A stretch of 15,253 bases of DNA from positions 1 to 15,253 of the forward strand of contig JBGCFN010000001.1 of assembly GCA_045106935.1 (NCBI GenBank), given 5' to 3'. Source of the DNA: UBA1858 sp045106935 (GTDB lineage Bacteria; Pseudomonadota; Gammaproteobacteria; UBA4575). Under the pieces are notes generated by a model. It had not been told where the DNA came from, made no database searches, and saw only the letters and a list, made by a program, of their open reading frames with translations. How positions within the stretch are numbered: position 1 is the stretch's first letter; each line of letters begins with the position of its first letter. A program made the position numbers and the translations under genes. Below are positions 7,250-15,051 of this stretch, one piece after another.

Positions 7250-8212
7250 GTGAATAATTTTGTCGAATCACTGGCATTCGATATCTATTGCATAGATGTC
7301 GACTATATTCGCCCACGTCTTGCTTGCAGCTATTTAGTGATACATCAAGGAAAAGCGGCGTTCATTGATTGCGGGACGAGCTTGACCACCTCACGGCTAC
7401 TGTCCGCTTTGCGGGATTGCAAGCTTGAGCTTACTGATGTGGAATATGTCATCCCAACACATATACATCTCGATCATGCTGGTGGTGCTGGAGTTTTGAT
7501 GAAAGAATTCCCAAACGCCAAACTGGTTGTTCACCCCAAAGGGGCTCGTCATTTAATCGATCCTCAACGTTTAATTGATAGCGTCCGCCAAGTGTACGGC
7601 AATGAAGTTTATGACTCTTTATATGGAGAGGTCATTCCAATTGATGAAAATCGTGTCATTGCTGCTGAAGACAATGACTGTATAGACTTAAATGGCAGAC
7701 CGCTGTTAGTGGCAGATACGCCTGGACATGCACGCCATCATTTCTGTCTTTATGATGAGTTGAGTCAAGGATGGTTCACTGGCGATACTTTTGGTCTATC
7801 TTATCCCAACATCAGCATTGATACAGGTCGTTATTTAATGCCAACAACGACGCCAGTTCAGTTCGAACCTGATGCGTGGCAACAATCAATAGAACGCCTA
7901 TTAGATAAAAATCCACAACGCATGTACCTCACCCACTTTGGCATGATTGAAAATGTTCAGACATTTGCAAACAAGTTAAGCGATGACTTAATCACTTATG
8001 CAAAAATCGCTTTAGCACAACAAACTAAAAACCAACGCGTTGAAGTGCTAGTAGAAAAACTTACCCAACACACCTTAAGTGAATTACGCAATCTAGGCTG
8101 CAAACAAGAAAAAGCAATCATACTTGAGCTACTCACTGCCGATATTACTCTTAATGCCCAAGGATTAGATGTCTGGCTGAAGCGTCAGGAAAAATTAAGT
8201 CAATCTGCATAG
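7250..8212 (+). CDS. Metallo-beta-lactamase-fold metallohydrolase
   Basis: This 320-residue soluble hydrolase has the complete binuclear metal site: THIHLDHAGG with His71, His73, Asp75 and His76, then His160 (DTPGH), Asp179 (FTGDT) and His229 (LTHFG). A C-terminal helical region of about 90 residues follows the catalytic core. Possible activities in this fold include thioester, lactone and phosphodiester hydrolysis; the sequence does not settle the substrate. There is no signal peptide, so it acts in the cytoplasm. The start is GTG at 7250, the only reasonable start after an in-frame stop 10 nt upstream. There is no clear Shine-Dalgarno site, so translation probably depends on coupling to rraA, which ends 24 bp upstream. 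Confidence 0.9.
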   Translation: MNNFVESLAFDIYCIDVDYIRPRLACSYLVIHQGKAAFIDCGTSLTTSRLLSALRDCKLELTDVEYVIPTHIHLDHAGGAGVLMKEFPNAKLVVHPKGARHLIDPQRLIDSVRQVYGNEVYDSLYGEVIPIDENRVIAAEDNDCIDLNGRPLLVADTPGHARHHFCLYDELSQGWFTGDTFGLSYPNISIDTGRYLMPTTTPVQFEPDAWQQSIERLLDKNPQRMYLTHFGMIENVQTFANKLSDDLITYAKIALAQQTKNQRVEVLVEKLTQHTLSELRNLGCKQEKAIILELLTADITLNAQGLDVWLKRQEKLSQSA

Positions 8213-8249
8213 CATAGCTGTTTAAATAGATGCTAACGCATTAAAACGG

Positions 8250-8255
8250 TATAAT
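8250..8255 (+). promoter_or_regulatory. Candidate -10 box for the RND exporter gene
   Basis: A perfect TATAAT lies 48 bp before the exporter start codon, inside the 91-bp gap after the metallohydrolase gene. The matching -35 region is poor (no TTGACA-like hexamer at 16-18 bp), so this is a tentative call. It suggests that the exporter can be transcribed independently of rraA. Confidence 0.35.
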
Positions 8256-8303
8256 TACACAATCAAATTTTGATATTTAGTCAACCTCTTAGGCATTTAA
8301 CAT

Positions 8304-10772
8304 ATGTATATTCAGGCCATATTAAAAAAACCAATTATTACTTTGACGATTATTCTGGCAGCCGTTGCAGCTTTATCAATCAACATTCAATACATCAATA
8401 TAGACGCTTCACCTGACTCCCTACTATTAGACAGTGACCCAGATTTAGAATTTTATCGTGAAGTTCATCGAGAGTACGGATCTGACGAATACATTATTGT
8501 TGGTTTTCAGCCGAATGCCAGTTTATACCAACAACAAACAATCGATTTTATTCAAAAATTAACTGAAGAATTAAAAACTGCCTCAGGCATTTCTGGTGTA
8601 AACAGCATAACGAACGTGCCATTACTGCAACAACCACGCAAACAAGGTGAAGACGGCGTCAGTACTTTTCAAAATCTAATCAACCCTAATGTTGATATTG
8701 CTAGCGCAGAAAATGAATTTGCCACCAGTCCAATATACTCATCTAATCTAGTCAGCCTTGATGCTAAGTCAACAGCCATCAAAGTCGACATCCAAAAAAA
8801 TCAAGAATTAGTATCACTAATTGAACAAAAATATATTCTACTAGACCAGTTAAACAAGCCAAGCAATGAAAACAACCAGGGTTTAATTGATCAACTAAAT
8901 GACATCAATACACAGATACCCATTCAAAGAGCTATTATCAATCAACGCTACAAAAATGCATTAGAGGACATTAGATCAACTTTATCCACTCATCTCAACC
9001 AAGGAAAATTTTATCTAGCAGGCGCACCACTCATTGCTAACGATATTAAGACATTCATCAATAACGATATTCGCGTATTTGGCATCAGCATGATTGCCAT
9101 TATGTTCTTTGTATTATTCTTATTTTTCCGCCGATTATCATGGGTATTATTATCTCTCGTCTGCGCCTTTTTAAACGTGTTAATGGTCTCTGGACTCATT
9201 GGCATGTTAGGACTACAACTTACAATTATCTCATCAAATTTTGTTGCACTATTAATTATATTTTCGATCACACTCTCAATTCACGTTATTATTCGCTACC
9301 AAGAAGTTTCCATTAACAACCCTGATGACTTGAGCAATAATCTAATCAATGCAGTCAAACAAATATCTACACCTTGCATTTACATGGTCGCCACTTCTGC
9401 AATTGCTTTCATATCGTTAATTGTCAGCGATATTCAGCCGGTCATTTTCTTCGGCCTAATTATGGTGATGGGATTGTTATGTGCTTTCCTTCTTACCTTC
9501 ACTGTACTGCCAATTTTAATTCATTTATTCAAGCCAAAAATTAATTCAGGGCAAAAAGGTAACTCCTCGAGTTTATTGAATGATATATTGAATGTAATTC
9601 GACAGAGCAGACCCGTGATGGCTTCATTTATTGTCATCATTGCTACAATAAGCATATATGGCATCACTCAAATCACTGTTGAAAACAGATTCATTGATTA
9701 TTTCAAATCAGATACTGAATTATACCAAGGCTTAATTTTTATCGACCAAGAACTCGGCGGCACAGTCCCGCTTGAATTATTGCTTGAAGCACCAGAAGTG
9801 ACAGAGGAAGACAGCGAAGCATTAGACGATGATGATGAATTTGCAGACTATCTTGACGAAGAAGAAGACAGTTTCACTCAACAAAGCTATTGGTATAATC
9901 GACGCGGCATCAACAAGGTTAAAGCAGTACATGACTATTTAGAAAGCCTCGACCAAGTAGGAAAAGTACTTTCCATTTCAAGCACTGAAAAAGTTTTTCG
10001 TCAATTAGCTAAAGGCGATGAGTTAGAGGATTTCCATTTAGCGTTAATCCATAAAAAAGTGCCTGAAAATATCAAAGATGTCTTAATCAATCCTTATATT
10101 TCTCAGCAAGGCAATCAAGCAAGATTGGTTGCAAGAATCAAAGATTCTGATCACACTTTAATTCGTAACGACTTGTTAAACAAAATCGAAGCCGACATCA
10201 ATGCTAATTTAATTTCAAATGGTGAGAGCATTCGTTTGAGCGGTATCAGTGTGCTGTATAACAATGTATTGCAAAGCTTATATCAATCACAGATATTAAC
10301 ATTGGGAACAGTATTTATTTGCATCCTCATTATGTTGCTAATTTTATTCAGAAGTTTTTCGCTAGCCATCATAGGTACTCTTCCCAATATATTTACAGCC
10401 TTATTTATATTAGGTGCAATGGGTCTTTTAGGAATACCTCTGGACATTATGACAATCACAATTGCAGCAATCACTATAGGGATTGGTGTTGACTATGCTA
10501 TTCACTATATTCATAGATTCAAAAAAGAAACCAACCAAGGTGCTGACTATAAACAGGCAATCAGTACTGTGCAGTTAACTGTTGGCAAAGCGTTGTACTA
10601 CACCTCAATCACAGTCACATTAGGATTTATAATTTTAGTCACATCGAGCTTTAAACCATCAATCTACTTTGGCTTATTCACAAGTATTGCAATGATTGTT
10701 TCACTATTTGCGACTTTCACAATTATTCCATTACTAATCAACTGGCTTAAGCCAATCAAGATTGCACAGTAA
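8304..10772 (+). CDS. RND-superfamily (MMPL-type) exporter
   Basis: This 822-residue inner-membrane protein has the duplicated RND layout. One N-terminal TM segment (about 10-28) is followed by a large periplasmic loop to about 250 and five TM segments to about 408. A second TM (about 436-455), periplasmic loop (to about 660) and five final TMs make 12 in all. It belongs to the single-component MMPL/COG1033-like group, not the AcrB tripartite pumps, which are near 1,050 residues. The second-half motif GIGVDYAIHYIHRF carries Asp730, expected to relay protons. The equivalent first-half position reads SITLSIHVIIRY, without an Asp. Residues 501-522 of the second loop contain 15 Asp/Glu. Substrates of this group include lipids and hydrophobic molecules, but none can be named here. 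It is convergent with the next gene, one base away. Confidence 0.9.
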   Translation: MYIQAILKKPIITLTIILAAVAALSINIQYINIDASPDSLLLDSDPDLEFYREVHREYGSDEYIIVGFQPNASLYQQQTIDFIQKLTEELKTASGISGVNSITNVPLLQQPRKQGEDGVSTFQNLINPNVDIASAENEFATSPIYSSNLVSLDAKSTAIKVDIQKNQELVSLIEQKYILLDQLNKPSNENNQGLIDQLNDINTQIPIQRAIINQRYKNALEDIRSTLSTHLNQGKFYLAGAPLIANDIKTFINNDIRVFGISMIAIMFFVLFLFFRRLSWVLLSLVCAFLNVLMVSGLIGMLGLQLTIISSNFVALLIIFSITLSIHVIIRYQEVSINNPDDLSNNLINAVKQISTPCIYMVATSAIAFISLIVSDIQPVIFFGLIMVMGLLCAFLLTFTVLPILIHLFKPKINSGQKGNSSSLLNDILNVIRQSRPVMASFIVIIATISIYGITQITVENRFIDYFKSDTELYQGLIFIDQELGGTVPLELLLEAPEVTEEDSEALDDDDEFADYLDEEEDSFTQQSYWYNRRGINKVKAVHDYLESLDQVGKVLSISSTEKVFRQLAKGDELEDFHLALIHKKVPENIKDVLINPYISQQGNQARLVARIKDSDHTLIRNDLLNKIEADINANLISNGESIRLSGISVLYNNVLQSLYQSQILTLGTVFICILIMLLILFRSFSLAIIGTLPNIFTALFILGAMGLLGIPLDIMTITIAAITIGIGVDYAIHYIHRFKKETNQGADYKQAISTVQLTVGKALYYTSITVTLGFIILVTSSFKPSIYFGLFTSIAMIVSLFATFTIIPLLINWLKPIKIAQ

Positions 10773-10773
10773 A

Positions 10774-11157
10774 TCAAGGCTCTTCACAAGAATACTTCTC
10801 TTGTAACAAAGCGACTAACACATAGGTTGCAGATTGCTTTTTCGATTCTGTGTTACTTTCAACATGATCCACAAAGAGTTTAACTACATCATCAAGATTG
10901 ATTTTAGATCTATCACATAAACGACCTGACAAATCCATTAGCTCTATACTTGAAGCAATATATCCTGAACAAATTCCTGCTTCTAACTGCCCTACAGAGC
11001 TTTCTAGTTCTATTAATTTGATATATTCATGACAGTATTCTGCCATTGTTTGCGCCTGATAAAATGATGCGATACTAGATACAGAAAATAGTGATATAAA
11101 AATAGCGAAAATAGATTTAGAAAAAATTCTAGAAAAACAAAAATGGACAATAGACAT
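10774..11157 (-). CDS. Rap1a/Tai-like small secreted protein
   Basis: The 127-residue protein begins with a signal peptide (hydrophobic core SIFAIFISLFSV, likely cleavage after SSIAS). The mature part has four cysteines (42, 63, 81, 124), the ICSGYIASSIELMDLSGRLC block and a C-terminal ALLQEKYSCEEP. This spacing, with GYI after the second Cys and a final Cys at the end of a helix, resembles the Rap1a/Tai family. Founding members are periplasmic immunity proteins against type VI amidase effectors; many relatives have no known partner. No effector or type VI gene is nearby. Starting at ATG 11157 places AAAGG 11 nt upstream; an in-frame TTG at 11163 has better spacing (5 nt) and adds two residues. 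It lies downstream of the DUF6174-like gene on the same strand. Confidence 0.75.
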   Translation of the reverse strand: MSIVHFCFSRIFSKSIFAIFISLFSVSSIASFYQAQTMAEYCHEYIKLIELESSVGQLEAGICSGYIASSIELMDLSGRLCDRSKINLDDVVKLFVDHVESNTESKKQSATYVLVALLQEKYSCEEP

Positions 11158-11229
11158 TAACAATAAAACCTTTTACATAATTAACAGCCTAACAGTATCA
11201 GAATATTGATCCTGCTGTAAATTTTAGTT

Positions 11230-11676
11230 TTATTGCTTGGTTAACTCAGAAATAACGATAGTATATTCGTCGTCTGAGCGTCTTTTATGCTGATCAATGC
11301 TAATACTTGTAGGATATCCAAATGTCTGATCATAAACAGCATTCACTTCACCTAACTTATTATCTGTCGCCAATAATATTTGATGAAACCACTCTGAAAT
11401 GGTGGCAAGTTGCTTGACAATATTGTCTGGCACTGGCATCCCAGTATCGACATAATTTGCGCTAACAACTTCATTAGCGATAACCGACACTGACATAGTT
11501 CTCGTATAGTCTGGTGCACAAAAACATTGTTTTTTAACAACATAAGTATAGTTGACACTTCCTTGCGAGTTCCAACGTTGTTCCATTTCTAGCAATTGTT
11601 CTGAGATTTCTTTTTCGCAAGCAAGAGAATACGTAGCAAAGCTAATTAGCAATACAAATAGAAGTTTATTCTTCAT
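11230..11676 (-). CDS. Small secreted protein, DUF6174-like
   Basis: This 148-residue exported protein has an N-terminal signal sequence ending ...YSLAC. Cys20 could be a lipidation site, but the -3 position is Ser, so a cleaved soluble protein is equally possible. The mature region carries RWNSQGSVNYTYVVKKQCFC (Cys51, Cys53), YDQTFGYPTSISID (115-128) and DDEYT (135-139). This pattern of W, Y-x-Y, a C-x-C pair and a late YD...GYP...ID matches what I know of DUF6174 proteins, whose function is unknown. Its ATG directly follows the TAA stop of the metalloprotease gene with no base between them, so translation is very probably coupled. A role as partner, chaperone or inhibitor of that protease is inference only. 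Confidence 0.8.
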   Translation of the reverse strand: MKNKLLFVLLISFATYSLACEKEISEQLLEMEQRWNSQGSVNYTYVVKKQCFCAPDYTRTMSVSVIANEVVSANYVDTGMPVPDNIVKQLATISEWFHQILLATDNKLGEVNAVYDQTFGYPTSISIDQHKRRSDDEYTIVISELTKQ

Positions 11677-13422
11677 TTATTTCAATGGCTTTCGTCTAGT
11701 CTGAATATAGACGCCAAACATCAACAACAAAAAACCTAAGCCGTAGTTTCCTCCACCGCCCCCCTCATCTTCACTCATACTTCCTGGATTCATTATTGGT
11801 GTGATTGGTGCAGTTGGTGCAGTTGGTGCAACTGACGTAGCCGTACACATGACCATGTTATTAGCTATATCACATGTGCTTACAAGTGAATTATTCGACG
11901 CATTCACTTCTTGAACATCTACTGTGTCTTCATCAATTGTTTGGGTAATTATTATATTACTAGTATTTGCATTCACTCTAACGTTGGCAGTTACTTGAAA
12001 TGATGTGGGTGGATTTGAGACAGTACAAGAATAAGCACCGCCACCGCCATTAATAGTGCAATTAATTCCATTGGCTACGACAGCTATCAATATACCTTGG
12101 GCAGTATTCACCGTCCCACTTAAATTAACCCTATCTACAGCTTTATAGCCATTTTCTATTGTTGCCGTGTACGAGGATGTAAATTCTAAATTAGCATTTA
12201 ATGCACCATTATTTCCGGCATTCTCAGCCATGGATACATCGGTAGGGAAATCCATACATAATTCTGGCGTTGCAATTGCCGCAATTGTTGTTTCAATATC
12301 TGCAACACTACACGATGAAAAATTTGCCAAATTCAACCCAGGACCAATACCTGGAGACATAATGAACGTCGATGCTGGACATAACACATTGGCACCCGGC
12401 CCATCATGATCAGACCCTAAGTTATGTGCTAACTCGTGTGCAACGACGATTGCCGTCAGCGGTATATTGTATGTCGTCGTATCCACAGGGTTAGTATAAA
12501 AAACACTGGATGTTCCCGTACTAAAACCATTGGCTTCACAGACACTGCCTAGATATGCAACACCCAAAGTGCCACCATTGAAATCTCGGCCAGTGACAAC
12601 ATGAGTCAATGCATTATTATTTGATATAAAAGGTATTTGAGCATTGTTCTTTTTATCCTCAATATCATCAAGTAATACACCTGCGTTCAATATAGGACTA
12701 GCTGCAACACTGGTACTGAAGAGGTCATTTGATAGCATTTCAAGCGTGATTGCATCGATAGAGATTTTTAAATCATTAATGTAGTGCCCATCAACGATAT
12801 TAATTATCGACATTGCTTGTGCCGTCGCCTGCGCACCAAATACAGTCTGGAAAGTTTGATCAAATGCAATTTCAATTTCTGCAATCACACATATCCCATT
12901 CACTTCTTGACTACAAAATTGTGCCAAGGTAGCTGAAAGAGGTGAAGATGCAGATGCTGAACTATCCACAGAATTGGTCGCAGATAATTGAGCAACGTGA
13001 TCCAGCATAGTATCGGTCCCGTCACCACGCCCACAAGACCCTTGTAAACCATCAACCTCCGAGATGGGCATAGAGCTCATCGTGTTATTGATAACCGCAC
13101 CAGCACCCACTGGGACACCAGAACTTACTTGCTGGATAATATGCATCGCATTATGAACAGAAACAACACCCTGCCACTGACCATCAATTAGTGATGCTCT
13201 TACCCAGCTCGACTCCACACCTTGTAATTTACCAATATAATATTGACCAGATACATTATCTTTTATCCCATTAACCTTATCATTAAGATGCGTGTTTTCT
13301 GTCACAACCGCTTGATATTGAAAGCCTTGTATATCAATTTGAAATTGCTTTTCCTGTTGCGCGCATATTGATTGGGCTGACAACATAATCAAGATAAAAA
13401 ATAGAACACGAATCAAGTGCAT
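11677..13422 (-). CDS. Secreted reprolysin-like zinc metalloprotease with GlyGly-CTERM tail
   Basis: The 581-residue protein has a signal peptide (1-21, cut after SICA) and a prodomain-like region (about 22-125) resembling the M12B propeptide. The catalytic domain (about 174-390) has the extended zinc motif HELAHNLGSDHD (His329, Glu330, His333, His339) and the Met-turn FIMSPG (Met355). A Cys-containing beta-rich domain (about 390-520) and a Pro/Thr/Ala linker follow. The C-terminus has five glycines (554-558), a short hydrophobic segment and the basic tail TRRKPLK, which is the GlyGly-CTERM sorting signal typical of proteins cut by rhombosortase and exported by type II secretion. ATG 13422 is chosen because a signal peptide follows at once and GGAGG lies 12 nt upstream; a longer frame begins at a TTG without support. 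The rhombosortase gene is divergent, 189 bp away. Confidence 0.92.
   Translation of the reverse strand: MHLIRVLFFILIMLSAQSICAQQEKQFQIDIQGFQYQAVVTENTHLNDKVNGIKDNVSGQYYIGKLQGVESSWVRASLIDGQWQGVVSVHNAMHIIQQVSSGVPVGAGAVINNTMSSMPISEVDGLQGSCGRGDGTDTMLDHVAQLSATNSVDSSASASSPLSATLAQFCSQEVNGICVIAEIEIAFDQTFQTVFGAQATAQAMSIINIVDGHYINDLKISIDAITLEMLSNDLFSTSVAASPILNAGVLLDDIEDKKNNAQIPFISNNNALTHVVTGRDFNGGTLGVAYLGSVCEANGFSTGTSSVFYTNPVDTTTYNIPLTAIVVAHELAHNLGSDHDGPGANVLCPASTFIMSPGIGPGLNLANFSSCSVADIETTIAAIATPELCMDFPTDVSMAENAGNNGALNANLEFTSSYTATIENGYKAVDRVNLSGTVNTAQGILIAVVANGINCTINGGGGAYSCTVSNPPTSFQVTANVRVNANTSNIIITQTIDEDTVDVQEVNASNNSLVSTCDIANNMVMCTATSVAPTAPTAPITPIMNPGSMSEDEGGGGGNYGLGFLLLMFGVYIQTRRKPLK
11806..11831. 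repeat. In-frame 9-bp tandem repeat in protease linker
   Basis: About three copies of a GGTGCAGTT-type unit encode the APTAPTAP part of the linker ahead of the GlyGly-CTERM tail. Because the unit is a multiple of three, copy-number change would lengthen or shorten the linker without shifting the frame. Confidence 0.6.
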
Positions 13423-13492
13423 AACTGGTTGGATCCTCCAATAGCGTGTGGGATTAGGTAGACGCTTTAACTTATGTGATGAGGATCTAATA

Positions 13493-13505
13493 TTTCGCGG
13501 CGAAA
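13493..13505. promoter_or_regulatory. Perfect 13-bp inverted repeat in divergent promoter region
   Basis: TTTCGC-G-GCGAAA forms 6-bp arms around a single central base. It lies 71 bp upstream of the metalloprotease start and 107 bp upstream of the rhombosortase start. Its GC core stands out in AT-rich surroundings. It is a good candidate operator for coordinated control of both genes, but no regulator is encoded beside it. Confidence 0.45.
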
Positions 13506-13581
13506 ATGCCAGATTGAAGACCAAAGGTAGAAAAAAGGAGACCAACAGCCGCTAAATATATAGGTGCAATTAGATAAAAAC

Positions 13582-13587
13582 TATGAT
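13582..13587 (+). promoter_or_regulatory. Possible -10 box for the rhombosortase gene
   Basis: TATGAT lies 25 nt before the rhombosortase ATG. A start point near 13594 would give a leader of under 20 nt; no Shine-Dalgarno site is visible in it. A second option, TACAAT at 13595-13600, would make the message almost leaderless. The -35 region is poor for both. Confidence 0.28.
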
Positions 13588-13611
13588 TTTTCAATACAAT
13601 AACTGCACATT

Positions 13612-14202
13612 ATGAATTTATCCAAACATAAGCTGTTCATTACTTACAGTTTCATTCTGATTGCGGTGATGTTGTTACCACAACACATGCGTGAGTTGCT
13701 TTATCTAGATATTGAACATTTTATGCAAGGTGAATATTGGCGATTCTTTTCAGCGCATTTCACACATATTTCATGGGTTCACTGCCTAAGCAATATTATT
13801 GGTGTACTTCTATTAGCTGGAATATTTAATCAATCAAAACAGACTTTGAATTGGTCATTTGCTACGTTTTTGATATGCACATTAGTCAGCACAGGCTTAA
13901 TACTTTTTAGCACTCAACTGGATTGGTATGTTGGATTTTCCGGGGTACTTACAGGCTTATACATTTACGCTGCAATCAAAACAATCAGAGATAACATTAA
14001 GATTTCTACGATCATCATCATCGCACTTTCTATCTATATATTATTTCAAGTTCTTGAGGGAGAACTTATAAGCACCACCGTTATGACAGACATCAAGACG
14101 TCATCTTATGCCCATGCATTTGGTTTTGTAACTGGCTTAATCTATGGAAGTATTGAGCAATTAGTTGCTTACTGCTCAATTAGATTTAGAAACAAATATT
14201 AA
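13612..14202 (+). CDS. rrtA: Rhombosortase (rhomboid-family intramembrane serine protease)
   Basis: This 196-residue inner-membrane protein has about six TM segments, a minimal rhomboid core without extra domains. The rhomboid catalytic dyad is intact: Ser110 in GFSG (108-111) and His168 in YAHAFG. The upstream block WRFFSAHFTHISWVHCLSN holds the conserved His49, His52, His57 and Asn61 that line the active site. Size and motifs match the rhombosortase subfamily, which is proposed to cleave GlyGly-CTERM tails on proteins bound for type II secretion or surface attachment. Its divergent neighbour encodes exactly such a protein, which strongly supports the call. No clear Shine-Dalgarno site precedes the ATG. 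The gene ends nine bases from the convergent ABC ATPase gene. Whether it serves only this protease or a genome-wide set of substrates cannot be told here. Confidence 0.93.
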   Translation: MNLSKHKLFITYSFILIAVMLLPQHMRELLYLDIEHFMQGEYWRFFSAHFTHISWVHCLSNIIGVLLLAGIFNQSKQTLNWSFATFLICTLVSTGLILFSTQLDWYVGFSGVLTGLYIYAAIKTIRDNIKISTIIIIALSIYILFQVLEGELISTTVMTDIKTSSYAHAFGFVTGLIYGSIEQLVAYCSIRFRNKY

Positions 14203-14211
14203 ATATGATGA

Positions 14212-15021
14212 TTACACCATGCAAGGCTTGCGACGGTGATAATACTTAACATCGCTAAAGCTAACATCATCACCTCCACCACCCATATACATTTCTTGAA
14301 CACTATCTGACTCAGAAAGCTCTTTGGCTGAGCCTTTTAGTACGACACGCCCATTCTCAATAATATAGCCAATCTTGGCATATTTTAATGCAATGTTTGC
14401 ATTTTGCTCAGAAACTAAAAAGCTAACTCCGTCTTCTTCATTGAGAGTTTTTACAATTTCAAAAATTTCTTCAATTAGTTGAGGCGCCAAACCCATAGAT
14501 GGTTCATCCAATAAAATTAAGTTTGGTTTAGCCATCATCGCTCGTCCCATGGCAACCATTTGTTGCTCACCACCTGAACATAATCCACCTAAATTCTTTC
14601 TGCGATCTCTTATTCTCTTGAAACGATCATAGACATACTCTAGATCTTGCTTAACTGATGCATTATCAGCATTACGAATAAATGAGCCTGTTAAGAGATT
14701 CTCTTCTACTGTTAGGTGACCAAAGATATGACGACCTTCTAATACTTGTACTACACCTGATTTCACCATGTCATATGGTGACATTGTACTAATATCAGTT
14801 CCGTTATATTCAATTGACCCTTTACTGACTTCTCCACGTTCTGCTTCTAGCAATCTTGAAACAGCTTTACATGTGGTTGTTTTACCTGAACCGTTAGCAC
14901 CCAATAGCGAAACAATCTCACCTTTCTGAACCTCTATTGAGACACCATGCAGTGCTGAGATTACTCTTGAATAGAGAACTTCAATATTTTTAATTGATAA
15001 TATGGGTGTATCGGTACTCAT
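14212..15021 (-). CDS. LivF-like ABC transporter ATP-binding protein
   Basis: This 269-residue cytoplasmic ATPase belongs to the branched-chain amino acid type (LivF family), which energises uptake with a periplasmic binding protein and two permeases. Motifs in order are Walker A GANGSGKTT (41-49), Q-loop Gln92 in VVQVLEGRHIF, signature CSGGEQQ (148-154, with Cys in place of the first residue of the common LSGG form), Walker B LILLDEP (168-174) and SEQNAN (204-209), where LivF proteins carry Gln at the H-loop. After the usual end near residue 245, a tail with GGGGDD and a basic YYHRRK segment continues for over 20 residues. Start ATG 15021 has AAGGG about six nt upstream. The real substrate is unknown. 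The gene follows, on the same strand, the partial gene at the window edge. Confidence 0.93.
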   Translation of the reverse strand: MSTDTPILSIKNIEVLYSRVISALHGVSIEVQKGEIVSLLGANGSGKTTTCKAVSRLLEAERGEVSKGSIEYNGTDISTMSPYDMVKSGVVQVLEGRHIFGHLTVEENLLTGSFIRNADNASVKQDLEYVYDRFKRIRDRRKNLGGLCSGGEQQMVAMGRAMMAKPNLILLDEPSMGLAPQLIEEIFEIVKTLNEEDGVSFLVSEQNANIALKYAKIGYIIENGRVVLKGSAKELSESDSVQEMYMGGGGDDVSFSDVKYYHRRKPCMV

Positions 15022-15051
15022 CGTTTACCCTTATGGCTATCTTTAAATTAA

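Noticed and set aside
13423..13545. A 41-residue N-terminal extension of the metalloprotease
   Set aside because: It begins at TTG without a Shine-Dalgarno site and would bury the obvious signal peptide at 13422 inside the protein. It also overlaps the divergent promoter region with its palindrome.
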